Made by a program: the position numbers and the translations under genes. Below the pieces are notes generated by a model. The model made no database searches. It was given only the letters and a program-made list of their open reading frames with translations, and was not told the DNA's origin. A stretch of DNA of 64,000 nucleotides from JBCDKH01 sp964388485 (GTDB lineage: Bacteria; Planctomycetota; Phycisphaerae; Tepidisphaerales; Tepidisphaeraceae). Where the stretch lies: contig CAYMAS010000011.1 in assembly GCA_964388485.1 (NCBI GenBank), positions 1-64,000 of the forward strand, in the 5' to 3' direction. Shown here in pieces: positions 1-9,248 of the stretch (its first letter is position 1; each line of letters begins with the position of its first letter).

Positions 1-995
1 AGCTTGATCTCGTAGAGGCTGATCGGGTCGCGTTCCTTGGCCCCTTCGGCCTCTTCGCGGGTGCGGTACTTGAGCGGGTCCGACATCGAGTGGCCGCGGA
101 AGCGGAAGGTGTTGGCGGAGATGTAGGACGGGCCGTTGCCTTCGCGGCCGCGGGCGACGCATTCGCTGAAGAGCTCGATCGTCGCGTCGAGGTCGTTGGC
201 GTCGAGGTTGTACGTGGGCATGTCGTAGCCCAGGCCACGCTTGGCGAGGTCGGTTTCGGCACTGTGGCGTTCGACCGTCGTGCCCATCGCAACGGCGTTG
301 TTCTCGATGACCCAGATGACCGGCAGCTTGTAGAGGCTGGCGAGGTTGAGGGCCTCGTTGTGGCTGCCCTGATTGATGGCACCGTCGCCGAAGAAGCAGA
401 ACGTGACGCCGCCGGTTTTCTTGTACCACTGGGCGAAGGCCATGCCGACGGCGACGGGCAGGTGTCCGCCGACGATGCCGTGGCCGCCGTTGTTGCCCTG
501 GCTCTTGTCGAAGAGGTGCATCGAGCCGCCCTTGCCCTTGGAGCAGCCGGTTTCCTTGCCAAAGAGCTCGGCGGCGGCGACGTGCGGGCTCATGCCGAGG
601 GCGAGCGAGTGGCCGTGGCAGCGGTAGGCGTTGATGAGCTGGTCGTCGTGCTTTTGGCGATCCATGGCCGCTTCGCACCCGACGGCGATGGCTTCCTGGC
701 CGCTGTAGAGGTGGCAGAAGCCGCCGATTTTCATCTCCTTCGTGCCGTCTTCGAGGACGCGCGGCGAGGTGTACTCGCGGTACATGCTCTCCTCGAAGCG
801 ACGGATGAGCATCATCATACGCAGCCGGGCCCGCTCCTTCTCGCCGTCTTGCGATGGCTCGTAAAGCCCGTCCATCTTCCGCGGCGGGCGCACGTCCTGC
901 ACGTCTGCTTTCTTGGCGTGTGGGGCTCCGTTGCGGTCGGCCTGCTGAGCCGGCTGGTGCTTACTTCGAGTCGGGGCGGCTTCGGCAACGCTCAT
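1..995 (-). CDS. pdhA: Pyruvate dehydrogenase E1 component, alpha subunit (C-terminus cut by window edge)
   Basis: Thiamine-diphosphate-dependent E1 alpha subunit, which decarboxylates pyruvate and acetylates the lipoyl group of E2 in the cytoplasmic pyruvate dehydrogenase complex. 331 codons are visible, read leftward from the ATG at 995, and the frame is still open at base 1. The first ~50 residues are low-complexity and then the E1 alpha fold begins (RRFEESMYREY). Diagnostic segments are YRCHGHSLALG (~124-134), GKGGSMHLFD (~154-163) and the ThDP motif, GDG at ~203-205 with NN at ~232-233. FRFRGHSMSDP near the visible end matches the conserved phosphorylation-loop region. hemC diverges from it across ~70 nt. 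The beta subunit is not in view, so a related branched-chain 2-oxoacid dehydrogenase alpha subunit cannot be fully excluded, although the motifs fit PdhA best. Confidence 0.9.
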   Translation of the reverse strand, partial: MSVAEAAPTRSKHQPAQQADRNGAPHAKKADVQDVRPPRKMDGLYEPSQDGEKERARLRMMMLIRRFEESMYREYTSPRVLEDGTKEMKIGGFCHLYSGQEAIAVGCEAAMDRQKHDDQLINAYRCHGHSLALGMSPHVAAAELFGKETGCSKGKGGSMHLFDKSQGNNGGHGIVGGHLPVAVGMAFAQWYKKTGGVTFCFFGDGAINQGSHNEALNLASLYKLPVIWVIENNAVAMGTTVERHSAETDLAKRGLGYDMPTYNLDANDLDATIELFSECVARGREGNGPSYISANTFRFRGHSMSDPLKYRTREEAEGAKERDPISLYEIK

Positions 996-1065
996 GACGC
1001 ACAGTGTAGACCCGCGCCACGCCCGAACCTAGCCCGCCGATCGTCATGTGACGCTAACGTGCGGC

Positions 1066-1986
1066 ATGGCCGGCCCTTCCCGCGTGCTGCGACTGGCGAC
1101 CCGCGGGAGTCTGCTCGCTCTGACGCAGAGCCGACACGTCGCGGATGCCATTACGCAAACGTCTAACGTGCCTGTGGAACTGGTCACGATCAGCACGCGC
1201 GGCGACCGCACCAGGGGCAGCCTGGCAGCCGAGGGCGGCAAAGGGCTGTTCGTCAAGGAGGTGGAACAGGCGCTGCTGGCGAACGAGGCGGACGTGGCCG
1301 TGCACAGCATGAAGGACATGCCGGTGACGATGCCGTTGCACGACGTGGAGGCGGATCTCGTCGTTGCCGCAGTACCGCGTCGGCAGGACCGGCGGGACGT
1401 GCTCATCACGCGAAGGCCGCTCGCGGATCTGCCGCGACCGCACCTTGGCACCGGCAGCCCGCGTCGAGAGGCGTTGCTGAAGGCAATGATGCCCGAGGCG
1501 AATGTGACGCCGCTGCGGGGCAATGTAGACTCGCGGCTGGAGCAGGTGCGGACCGGTCAGCTCGACGGCGTCACATTAGCGGCGGCCGGTTTGAGACGAT
1601 TGGGCTGGTTGTCCGACCTTGGCTTGAGCGACAGGACGCTCTACCTGACGCAGCTGGCTTCCGATGCCTTCGTGCCGGCGGCAGGGCAAGGAGCACTCGC
1701 GGTGCAGTGCCGGCGGGACGATGCGGGAACGCGTGCTGTTCTAGCTCCGCTTGATCATGCCGCGTCGCGGCGCGAGACGGAGGCGGAGCGAGACGTCGTG
1801 CGGCTTCTGGACGGCAACTGCTTCACACCGATCGCCGCTACAGGCGAAGTTGTTTCAGAACGCGAGGTGCGGCTTCGCGTTGCTTTTCTCGAAGCCGGCC
1901 GGCTTTGTCGGGCGAATCTGACGGCAGCAGATGCGGAGGTCGCCAACCTCGCCATCGCAGCCGCCCGCAGGCCTCAGCAGCTTTAG
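1066..1986 (+). CDS. hemC: Hydroxymethylbilane synthase (porphobilinogen deaminase)
   Basis: Polymerises four porphobilinogen molecules into hydroxymethylbilane in cytoplasmic tetrapyrrole (heme) synthesis. The protein is 306 aa from the ATG at 1066, the usual family length; an in-frame GTG at 1048 would add six residues but the family N-terminus (RVLRLATRGSLLALTQ) fits the ATG. The central region has HSMKDMP and the substrate-binding GSPRREALL and LRGNVDSRLEQV segments. Cys252 in LDGNCFTPIAA is the residue that anchors the dipyrromethane cofactor. Other heme genes are not adjacent. The call is firm. Confidence 0.96.
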   Translation: MAGPSRVLRLATRGSLLALTQSRHVADAITQTSNVPVELVTISTRGDRTRGSLAAEGGKGLFVKEVEQALLANEADVAVHSMKDMPVTMPLHDVEADLVVAAVPRRQDRRDVLITRRPLADLPRPHLGTGSPRREALLKAMMPEANVTPLRGNVDSRLEQVRTGQLDGVTLAAAGLRRLGWLSDLGLSDRTLYLTQLASDAFVPAAGQGALAVQCRRDDAGTRAVLAPLDHAASRRETEAERDVVRLLDGNCFTPIAATGEVVSEREVRLRVAFLEAGRLCRANLTAADAEVANLAIAAARRPQQL

Positions 1987-2024
1987 GATCTCGTCAAAGA
2001 TTCGCCTGAACTTTCACGACGTTT

Positions 2025-2038
2025 AACACTTCAGTGTT
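2025..2038. promoter_or_regulatory. Small inverted repeat with TTGACA upstream of the GAF-receiver gene
   Basis: AACACT-TC-AGTGTT is a perfect 6-bp inverted repeat in the hemC to 2097 spacer. The sequence TTGACA (2037-2042) overlaps its right arm and resembles a -35 box, but no convincing -10 box follows at the normal distance. It could be an operator over a promoter for the regulator gene that begins at 2097. This is pattern only. Confidence 0.25.
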
Positions 2039-2096
2039 GACACTGGTTTCAACTACGCTCCCGGCGACTCCTCGTTGACTGCCGCGAACCCTCCTC

Positions 2097-3593
2097 GTGA
2101 GCCCGAACGCCCTCCTCGATCCCGCCGAAGCGCCGAATCTCGTTGAGGGGGAGGTCCCGGCTGACCTGAGCCTGATCGATCTCATCGGCGAAGGTGCGGT
2201 GGTGGTCGGGCCCACTGATGTCGATCGGTACGTAGGCCCGCGTCTGCGGATGTTGCCTGACCACTTGCACGATGAGGTGATCGCCCGCTGCATTCGCGTC
2301 CTGCACGACCCGAACACGCACTACCACCGATCACGCCTCTCAACGATCGATGGCGACTCGCTGGAGATCCTGGTGCGACGGGCGGACGATCGCGTCGTTG
2401 GGCTCGTCGTCGACGGCAGCGACAACCAGCGGCTGCAGAGCAAGATCGACGCGATCGACAAGGCCGGTGCCGAACTGGTCCGCATCGAGAGTCAGGCCAT
2501 CGACGAGCTGTCCCCGGCGCAGCGGCTTAAGCTGGTCGAGGAAAAGGTCATTCGTGTCACACGCGACCTCATCGGCTTCGACCATTTCTGCATTCGCCTC
2601 ATCGATCCGGCCGGCAATCGGCTTGAGCCGGTCGTCGCCGACGGGCTGCCGAACGAGGCACTTGACGTGGAGTTGTCTGCAGAAGACGAGGCCAACGGCA
2701 TCAGCGGCTACGTCGCCCGGACGGGCAAGAGCTACGTGTGCGATGATGTGCCGTCCGATCCTCGTTATATCGCTGGTTTGGACGGAGCTTTAAGTTCGCT
2801 GACAGTGCCGTTGATGCTCGACGACTCCATTGTCGGCATTCTCAACGTCGAGAGTCGCCTGCCACATGCTTTTGACGAGGATGACCGGCAGTTCGCGGAG
2901 ATCTTCGGCCGGTACGTCGCGATTGCCTTGAGCATCCTGCGGCTGCTGGTGCACGAGCGGGCCGTCATCAACAAGCGGCTGGCGGACAATGTCGCGGGCG
3001 AGGTAGCCGGTCCGTTGAACGACATCGCCTTGGACGCTCAGAGCCTTATCGACGACTTTGTCGGCAACGAGGAACTGCGAGCCCGGTTGCAGTCGATTCT
3101 GTTCAACGTGGCTGAGATCCGTCGCGGTGTCAAAGACGCCTCCAGCGGCACCAAGGCGGTGCTCGGCACGCGGGAAGTCGGTGACGATCAGCGGCATGAC
3201 GACGTCCTATCCGACCGGTCCGTGCTGGTCGTTGATGACGAGCCCGCCATTCGTGAAACGGTTTCCAGCGTCCTGCGGAAGCACGGCGTTAGTGTGGTGA
3301 TCTGTACCACCGGCAGCGAAGCCATTGCTGCCCTTGGCCAAGGATTCGATCTCGTTTTGAGCGACATCCGCATGCCCGACAAGAGCGGTTACGACGTCTT
3401 CGCTGCCGTACGCAAGCTGCCGGAACCGCCGCCGGTGATTCTCATGACGGGCTTCGGCTATGACCCGAACCACTGCATCGTCCGAGCCAGTCAGGAAGGG
3501 CTGGCGGCGGTGCTGTTCAAGCCGTTCCGCGTCGAGCAGATGCTGAGTGAAGTTCGCGGTGCCCTCACCAGCAGCGCCCTCACCAGCGGCTGA
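2097..3593 (+). CDS. GAF-domain protein with C-terminal response-regulator receiver domain
   Basis: 498 aa from a GTG start, probably a cytoplasmic signalling protein. The N-terminal ~120 residues are unassigned. A GAF domain spans roughly 150-285, with typical strands around LIGFDHFCIRLID and LTVPLMLDDSIVGILNVES. A helical stretch (~290-350) resembles a histidine-kinase dimerisation region but no phospho-accepting His box or ATPase domain is present. The receiver domain occupies ~372-495: VLVVDDEP supplies the acidic pocket, Asp423 in LVLSDIRMP is the phosphoacceptor, and a late Lys follows in FKPF. There is no DNA-binding or enzymatic output domain, so it may act as a phosphorylation sink or partner-binding switch. 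A cognate kinase is not nearby. Confidence 0.8.
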   Translation: MSPNALLDPAEAPNLVEGEVPADLSLIDLIGEGAVVVGPTDVDRYVGPRLRMLPDHLHDEVIARCIRVLHDPNTHYHRSRLSTIDGDSLEILVRRADDRVVGLVVDGSDNQRLQSKIDAIDKAGAELVRIESQAIDELSPAQRLKLVEEKVIRVTRDLIGFDHFCIRLIDPAGNRLEPVVADGLPNEALDVELSAEDEANGISGYVARTGKSYVCDDVPSDPRYIAGLDGALSSLTVPLMLDDSIVGILNVESRLPHAFDEDDRQFAEIFGRYVAIALSILRLLVHERAVINKRLADNVAGEVAGPLNDIALDAQSLIDDFVGNEELRARLQSILFNVAEIRRGVKDASSGTKAVLGTREVGDDQRHDDVLSDRSVLVVDDEPAIRETVSSVLRKHGVSVVICTTGSEAIAALGQGFDLVLSDIRMPDKSGYDVFAAVRKLPEPPPVILMTGFGYDPNHCIVRASQEGLAAVLFKPFRVEQMLSEVRGALTSSALTSG

Positions 3594-3629
3594 AGCAGCG
3601 TGGTGGTCTTGCCGTCTCTAGGCTGTGGC

Positions 3630-4724
3630 ATGAGCGACAAGCAGCATCTGCGGACCGCCGTCATCGGCCTCGGCATCGGCAAGGTCCATCTCCACCGCTT
3701 TAAGGAGGCAGAAGCCTGCACGACCGTCGCCATCTGCGACCTTGACGAAGGTGCCCTCGCCAGCGTCGGTGACGAATTCGGCATCGAACACCGGTACACG
3801 TCCACCGACGAGCTTCTGGCCCGCGACGACATCGACGTTATCAGCGTGTGCGTCCCCAACGCCTACCACAACCCGCTCGCCATCCAGGCGATGAAGGCTG
3901 GCAAGCACGTCCTCTGCGAGAAGCCGATGGCGATGAATACGGCCGAGGCGCGGGAAATGGTCGACGTCTCGAAGCAGACCGGCAAGACGCTGGGCATCCA
4001 CTTCAACCACCGCATGCAGCCGCACATTGCGGCGATGAAGCAGTTTGCCAGCACCGGCGAACTCGGCGAGCTCTACTACGGCCGGACGACGTGGCACCGC
4101 CGCCGCGGCATCCCAGCGCGGCCCGGCTTCGTCTCCAAGAAGCAGGCCGGCGGCGGGGCGATGATCGACCTAGGAGTCCACCAGCTCGACCAGCTGCTTC
4201 ACGTCATGGGCCACCCAAAGATCAAGTCGCTGACGGCCCAGGTCTACACGAAGTTCGCCAAGGTCGACGTGCCGGCGTTGGAGATGGATGTCGACGACTT
4301 TTCGATCGCGTTCATCCGCTTCGAGAACGGTGCGACGGCAGAAATGGAGATCAGCTGGGCCAGCCACCACCACCACGACGAGCACCGCGTCCTGCAGGTC
4401 TACGGCACCGACGGCGGAGCACGGCGAGATCTCGTCGGATACAGCGGCGGGCCTCATGATCTGACGGTTTACAAGCGTCGATTTGGTGCGTTCGAAGACA
4501 CTGCGATTTCTAAACCGCCGGCCGTGCCGAGCGTGCAGGAGGATTTTCTGGATGCCATCCGCGAAGGTCGTGAACCGTCGTGCTCAGCCGAACACGGGCT
4601 GACGACGATGATGATCCTCGACGCGCTCTATCGCAGCAGCGAGACGGGCAAAGAGGTGATCTTCTCGGAGATGTTCGACGACGGCAACGATCCGGCGGTG
4701 GCCAGCGGCACGACGCCTGCCTGA
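3630..4724 (+). CDS. Gfo/Idh/MocA-family NAD(P)-dependent oxidoreductase
   Basis: 364 aa from the ATG at 3630; an in-frame GTG at 3600 would add ten residues that do not match the family start. The N-terminal Rossmann fold opens with AVIGLGIGKVHLHRF. The family EKP motif appears as CEKPMAMN, and the C-terminal half has the alpha/beta domain, including GGGAMIDLGVHQLDQLLHVMG. Such enzymes oxidise or reduce sugars, inositols or related cyclic alcohols with a nicotinamide cofactor. The substrate cannot be read from sequence. The histidine run in WASHHHHDEHRV is unusual but lies in the substrate-domain sheet. It sits 16 nt upstream of the UvrC-like gene, so the two may be co-transcribed. Confidence 0.88.
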   Translation: MSDKQHLRTAVIGLGIGKVHLHRFKEAEACTTVAICDLDEGALASVGDEFGIEHRYTSTDELLARDDIDVISVCVPNAYHNPLAIQAMKAGKHVLCEKPMAMNTAEAREMVDVSKQTGKTLGIHFNHRMQPHIAAMKQFASTGELGELYYGRTTWHRRRGIPARPGFVSKKQAGGGAMIDLGVHQLDQLLHVMGHPKIKSLTAQVYTKFAKVDVPALEMDVDDFSIAFIRFENGATAEMEISWASHHHHDEHRVLQVYGTDGGARRDLVGYSGGPHDLTVYKRRFGAFEDTAISKPPAVPSVQEDFLDAIREGREPSCSAEHGLTTMMILDALYRSSETGKEVIFSEMFDDGNDPAVASGTTPA

Positions 4725-4740
4725 GGTTCTAAGCTACAAG

Positions 4741-5982
4741 GTGGTTGCCGTCGCCGACGCGTTTGAACATCGGGTGAACGTTGACCTCGATGGGCAAGGC
4801 CAGGCAAAGCTGCCGGAGGTGCCTGCGGCCTGGGCGGTCTACCTCATGTCGGACGAGCGGGATCGTCCGGTCCAGCTGCTGTGCGTCAAGAATCTGCGAG
4901 CCAGCGTCCGCCGCCGGCTGGATCCGGAACTGACGAGCCAGCGGACGGCGGACCTGTCAATGGTGGTGCGGACGATCTACTACACGCGCGTCGACAGCGC
5001 ATTCGAGCAGGACTTGCGTTACCTGGAAGCCGCCCGGGTCGCTTTCCCCGAGAGCTACGGCGGCGTCCTGGGCTTCCTGCCGACGTGGTTCGTCCACTTC
5101 AATCCGGCAACGAAGTACCCGCGTTTGACGCGGCAGAACCGGATCGACAAGCGAACCGGCCTCTACCTCGGCCCCTTCGCGGATAAGAATCACGCGGACC
5201 GGCACATCCGCTCTTTTGAGGAGCTGTTCGACCTTTGCCGAGATCGCGATCGACTGCTAAGCGATAAGAGCGACCCGTGCCAGTGGCGAGAGATGGGCAA
5301 GTGCGTCGGCCCGTGCGAGGGTCCGCCGGGAGGCGTGTCGCTGGACGCGTATCGAGCCCTGTGTGCTGAGGCGGCCGACGTCGCGGCGAATCCCGTGGCC
5401 GCGGCAAGGGCCGCGGAGGCCCGGATGAGTCAGGCGGCTGTGGAAATGCGATATGAAGCGGCCGCGGCTCTGAAGCAGCGTGCGGCGTCGTTGGCGGCGT
5501 TGCGGGAGAAGAACAGTCGTTTTTGCCGCCCGATCGAGTCGTTCCGCTACCTCGCGATCCAACCCGGCGGCGACGGGGCGGTAAAGCTGTTCGCGATTCG
5601 GCCGAACGACGTTCGTTTCGTCGCAGCGGTCTTCGATGATCAGCCTGGCGGCGTGCTGGACGCTGCTCGAGCCTTACTGGCTGAGCCGCAGGATCGTCCG
5701 CTGGAGAAGGTGGCGTACGAGACGTTGTCGCTCGTCGCGTCGCACCTGTTCGCCCCGAAGAAGCTGCCGGGTCTATTTATTCATGCCGATGACGTGGACG
5801 GGGGGCATTATCGCCAAGCCGTTGCCGCCGTGCTTCGCGAGCAGTCGAGGGCGGGCGACACTCCGTCGCCGAATGACGCGTCAGAAGGGGAGGTTCGCGG
5901 CCTGCGGTCGCTGGAGGCTGCTCCAGAACCAGCCGCTGCGGCAAAGGCGGCACAGACGGATGGAGAGAGCCCGAAGGATTAG
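4741..5982 (+). CDS. UvrC-like protein with degenerate GIY-YIG domain and UVR motif, no C-terminal endonuclease
   Basis: 413 aa from a GTG start. It aligns by eye with the N-terminal half of excinuclease subunit UvrC. Residues ~28-60 occupy the GIY-YIG position, but the signature is eroded: GIY reads AVY and the YIG-lysine region reads LLCVKNLR. Next come GLYLGPF (~140) and the UvrC-type cysteine motif PCQWREMGKCVGPC (~186-199). A UVR (UvrB-contact) motif lies near YEAAAALKQRA (~238-248). The frame ends after a low-complexity tail where UvrC would continue into its RNase H-like nuclease and HhH domains. It resembles Cho-type UvrC relatives in lacking that half, yet differs in the weakened active site. 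It could bind UvrB without cutting; function is unknown. Confidence 0.7.
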   Translation: MVAVADAFEHRVNVDLDGQGQAKLPEVPAAWAVYLMSDERDRPVQLLCVKNLRASVRRRLDPELTSQRTADLSMVVRTIYYTRVDSAFEQDLRYLEAARVAFPESYGGVLGFLPTWFVHFNPATKYPRLTRQNRIDKRTGLYLGPFADKNHADRHIRSFEELFDLCRDRDRLLSDKSDPCQWREMGKCVGPCEGPPGGVSLDAYRALCAEAADVAANPVAAARAAEARMSQAAVEMRYEAAAALKQRAASLAALREKNSRFCRPIESFRYLAIQPGGDGAVKLFAIRPNDVRFVAAVFDDQPGGVLDAARALLAEPQDRPLEKVAYETLSLVASHLFAPKKLPGLFIHADDVDGGHYRQAVAAVLREQSRAGDTPSPNDASEGEVRGLRSLEAAPEPAAAAKAAQTDGESPKD

Positions 5983-6120
5983 CGCGATCTTCACGCGGAC
6001 CAGGCGCTTTTCTTGACGACGGGTCAACGATGCTGACACCCTGCGAACTGCCCGGTCCTCGTCCGCATCTGCCAACGTCGGCACTCGTTGCGGAGCGCAG
6101 GGATCAAGCCTTAACCGAGA

Positions 6121-7920
6121 ATGCGAACCATGACCCGTTCCCCACGCACCATCATCGAAAACCTAGAAAATCGTCGTCTGCTTTCGGCCGCTGATCCGTC
6201 CAGCTGGATCGTCGCCGGCAACGGCAGCCAGAACTTCGGCGTCCAGCCGCGAGCCATCAACTACATCAACGTCAGCGGCATCGCCGACGGCACCTTCGGC
6301 GGCATCAACGGCAAGCCGACCTTCTCCATCGGCGGCTTCGAAGAGTCCGAAAACGGCAACCGCGAAGAACTCAGCGGCCTCGCCAGCGATCCGAATACCG
6401 GCGACAGCTACGTCCTCTCGTTTGACAGCGGCAACGCCGGCGGCACCGACATCTTCGGCGACTCCAACGGCGACTACGACCTGTACCGCCATGACTTCAG
6501 CGTCGCTCACGACGACTTCATCAACAACAACCGCGCCGCCGGCGTCCTCTACTTCCCGACCGTCGGCGTCGACGGCTTCAACTACATCACCGAGTACGGC
6601 GGCTTGCCTCTGGGCCCGACCGGCTTGCCGTCGGTGACGTCAAGCGATGACGGCATCCCCCGCAATCGCGACAACACCGACGCCGACCCGTCGAACGACA
6701 TCGTCTTCCTCGACGGTGTCCGCGAGAAGATCGGCGAAGTGCCGCGAACGGACTTCGACTTCGACGAACTCACGCTCGAGTTCGTCGACGAGCAGACGCT
6801 GCTCCTCAACCTCCAGGTCGACGAAGTCGACGACGAAGCGGTCTACGGCGTCTGGACGCTCGAGCAGATCAGCGACATGCCGGGCCTGGCCCCGGCGGCC
6901 GGCGCGGGCGGTGATCCCAAGCTCCTGGGCGGCGGCAACGGCCAGACCACCGAGAGCTGGGCGGCCTACGAGATCGGCCGCGATTTTGGAGACCTTGACG
7001 GCATCGGCGAGCCGGACATCGACGGCTTCCGTTACACCGATCAAGACGGCGTGCCGGGCTTCTGGGTCAGCGACCGCGACGCGTTCGATCCCGATGGCGA
7101 TCCGGACACCGACAACACCATCTTCTCTGCCCAGCTCGCCTACTTCACGATCGACTTTACCAACCGATCCTTCGCCCCCGGCGAGTTCCGCGTTGCCGGC
7201 GGCACTGAGGTGACGAACCGCTTCACGCTCGACGAGAACCCGGTTCTCGACCCGACGACGAACGACGGCACCGTCGACTTCTTCGACCTCGACGAGAACG
7301 GCGACCTCGTGATCAGCGAGAGCGACTTCTTCGACGGCTCGAACAGCGACATCATCACCCGCGACATCGTCACCTACAACGCTGATCCGGTAAATGACGT
7401 GACGCCCGGCACCGGCCCCGAAGCCCTCTTCGGCGGCTACCAGTACTTCGAAGAGCCCGACTATACCGGCCTGAGCAATGGCGGCAGTGGCCCGAACGAG
7501 ATCAACGGCCTCTTCGGCGTCTTCGAGTCGTTCGAGAACATCGTCTACCGCTTCGACACGGACTCCAACACCGGCTCCGGCGAAATCACGGCTGACTTCT
7601 TCGCCTACGACCTCGACACTGGCAGCCTCGTCTACAGCGAAATCGACGCCTTCAACAACTTCTTCGGCGACGCTAACTCGATCAACGCCTTCACCATCGT
7701 TCCCGACAGCCAGCCCTTTAATCCGGCTGATTTCAACGATGACGGCGAGGTCGATCTGGCTGACTTCACCATCCTCCGCAACAACTTCGGCTCCGGCACA
7801 CTCTTCAGCGAGGGCGATGCGGACGGCGATGGCGATGTCGACCTCGGCGACTTCACCATCCTCCGGAACAACTTCGGAGCCTCGAGCACGAGCAGCGACG
7901 ACGAGAGCGTCTTTGCCTGA
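6121..7920 (+). CDS. Secreted LEPR-XLL protein with C-terminal dockerin-like repeats
   Basis: 599 aa. The N-terminus has the planctomycete LEPR-XLL-type motif (ENLENRRLLSA, ~14-24), seen in large exported proteins of this phylum and probably a sorting signal. The ~530-residue body is acidic and rich in Asp, Gly and Asn with no family I recognise; one EF-hand-like loop is visible (DLDENGDLVISESD). The last ~70 residues hold two dockerin-like calcium-binding repeats, DFNDDGEVDLADFTILRNNFG-type (split here as DFNDDGEVDLADF and TILRNNFG) and DADGDGDVDLGDF. Export and calcium binding are inferred. A second ATG nine bases downstream is an equally good start. No PEP-CTERM tail follows the repeats. 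Confidence 0.8.
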   Translation: MRTMTRSPRTIIENLENRRLLSAADPSSWIVAGNGSQNFGVQPRAINYINVSGIADGTFGGINGKPTFSIGGFEESENGNREELSGLASDPNTGDSYVLSFDSGNAGGTDIFGDSNGDYDLYRHDFSVAHDDFINNNRAAGVLYFPTVGVDGFNYITEYGGLPLGPTGLPSVTSSDDGIPRNRDNTDADPSNDIVFLDGVREKIGEVPRTDFDFDELTLEFVDEQTLLLNLQVDEVDDEAVYGVWTLEQISDMPGLAPAAGAGGDPKLLGGGNGQTTESWAAYEIGRDFGDLDGIGEPDIDGFRYTDQDGVPGFWVSDRDAFDPDGDPDTDNTIFSAQLAYFTIDFTNRSFAPGEFRVAGGTEVTNRFTLDENPVLDPTTNDGTVDFFDLDENGDLVISESDFFDGSNSDIITRDIVTYNADPVNDVTPGTGPEALFGGYQYFEEPDYTGLSNGGSGPNEINGLFGVFESFENIVYRFDTDSNTGSGEITADFFAYDLDTGSLVYSEIDAFNNFFGDANSINAFTIVPDSQPFNPADFNDDGEVDLADFTILRNNFGSGTLFSEGDADGDGDVDLGDFTILRNNFGASSTSSDDESVFA

Positions 7921-7948
7921 TTCTACTTGAGATTCCTGGACCTTCACC

Positions 7949-7976
7949 GGCCCCGGCGTTGATCGACGTCGGGGCC
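7949..7976 (+). terminator. GC-rich hairpin after the LEPR-XLL/dockerin gene
   Basis: GGCCCCGGCGT and ACGTCGGGGCC form an 11-bp stem with one mismatch, 28 nt after the stop codon. No T-run follows, so it may be a stability hairpin or an incomplete terminator. Confidence 0.45.
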
Positions 7977-8035
7977 ATCTGCTGCGCCGCTACCACAGAC
8001 TTGCCGATTCTTCCTGATTTGGCCACACTTGCCTC

Positions 8036-9226
8036 ATGGCTAAGAAGAGTGCAAAGACGTCAGACGATCTGTACGCCCCCGATCCAAAGATGAAATTTAC
8101 CTTCGGCCTCTGGACCGTCGGCCACGTCGGCGGCGATCCGTTCGGCAGTGCGACGCGGCACAAGAAGAACGTGACCGAGCTGTGCGACCTCCTCGGCGAG
8201 GCGGGCGCGTACGGCGTCAACTTTCATGACAACGATCTCATCCCCATCGACGCGAGCGAGTCGGAGGCCGACGCAATCAAGAAGGACTTCAAGAAAGCCC
8301 TCCGCGCCAACGGCCTTAAGGTCCCGATGGCCACGACCAACCTCTTTTCCCACCCCGCCTTCAAGGACGGTGCCTTCACCAGCAACGACGCCCGCGTGCG
8401 GTCCTATGCGATCCAAAAGACGATGCGGGCGATGGACCTCGGCGCCGAGTTCGGCGCCAAGACGTACGTCTTCTGGGGCGGCCGCGAGGGCACGGAGTCC
8501 GACGCCACCAAGGATCCGACCGACTCCATCAAGCGGTTCCGCGAGGCGATCAACTTCCTTTGCGCTTACAACAACGACCAGGGCTACGGCTACAAGTTTG
8601 CCTTCGAGGCCAAGCCCAACGAGCCGCGCGGCCACATCTACTTCGCCGTCACCGGCAGCTACCTCGCCCTCATCCCGACGCTCGACTACCCCGACATGTG
8701 CGGCGTCAACCCCGAGTTCGCCCACGAGTCGATGGCCGGCCTCAACTTCGTCCACCACGTCGGCCAGGCCCTCGAGGCCGGCAAGCTCTTTCACATCGAC
8801 CTCAACGACCAGGAGTTCGGCCGCTACGACCAGGACTTCCGCTTCGGCTCCGTCAGCTACAAGGCGGCCTTCTTCCTCGTGAAGCTCCTCGAGGACCACA
8901 AGTACAACGGCCCGCGCCACTTCGACTCCCACGCCTTCCGACAATCGGGCTACGGCGACGTCCTCGCCTTCGCCAAGGGAAGCATGCGGACTTTTATGAT
9001 TCTCAAGGACAAGGCCCGGCGGTGGAACGCCGACAAGGAGATCCAGCAGCTCGTCAAGCAGATCAACGTTAACGACGCGTCGAGCAAGCTGACAAAGAAG
9101 TTCAGCAAGACGAGTGCGAAGAAGCTGCTGAGCACGAGCTTCGACCGCGATGCTCTCGGCGACGTCGATCTGCCTTACGAGCGACTCGATCAACTGACGG
9201 CGGAGATCCTGATGGGCGTGCGCTAG
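8036..9226 (+). CDS. xylA: Xylose isomerase, class I (actinobacterial-type short form)
   Basis: Interconverts D-xylose and D-xylulose (and glucose and fructose) in the cytoplasm using two divalent metal ions. The protein is 396 aa, typical of the short class I form. VNFHDND places catalytic His64 and Asp67. Further signatures are VFWGGREGTE, the metal-ligand strand FAFEAKPNEPRG and FHIDLNDQ. Xylulokinase and a xylose transporter are absent nearby, so the gene may serve general sugar isomerisation or be coregulated with distant genes. The downstream gene is convergent. Confidence 0.95.
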   Translation: MAKKSAKTSDDLYAPDPKMKFTFGLWTVGHVGGDPFGSATRHKKNVTELCDLLGEAGAYGVNFHDNDLIPIDASESEADAIKKDFKKALRANGLKVPMATTNLFSHPAFKDGAFTSNDARVRSYAIQKTMRAMDLGAEFGAKTYVFWGGREGTESDATKDPTDSIKRFREAINFLCAYNNDQGYGYKFAFEAKPNEPRGHIYFAVTGSYLALIPTLDYPDMCGVNPEFAHESMAGLNFVHHVGQALEAGKLFHIDLNDQEFGRYDQDFRFGSVSYKAAFFLVKLLEDHKYNGPRHFDSHAFRQSGYGDVLAFAKGSMRTFMILKDKARRWNADKEIQQLVKQINVNDASSKLTKKFSKTSAKKLLSTSFDRDALGDVDLPYERLDQLTAEILMGVR

Positions 9227-9248
9227 AACCTCTAGTGCACAAGTTGTT

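Noticed and set aside
90..1166. A 358-codon + strand frame at the left edge
   Set aside because: Antisense to the pyruvate dehydrogenase alpha gene, which has clear ThDP motifs on the minus strand.
6640..7947. A 435-codon minus-strand frame rich in Val, Glu and Ala
   Set aside because: Antisense to the LEPR-XLL/dockerin gene, whose frame has real motifs.
8060..9193. A 377-codon minus-strand frame
   Set aside because: Antisense to xylA, which has all catalytic motifs.
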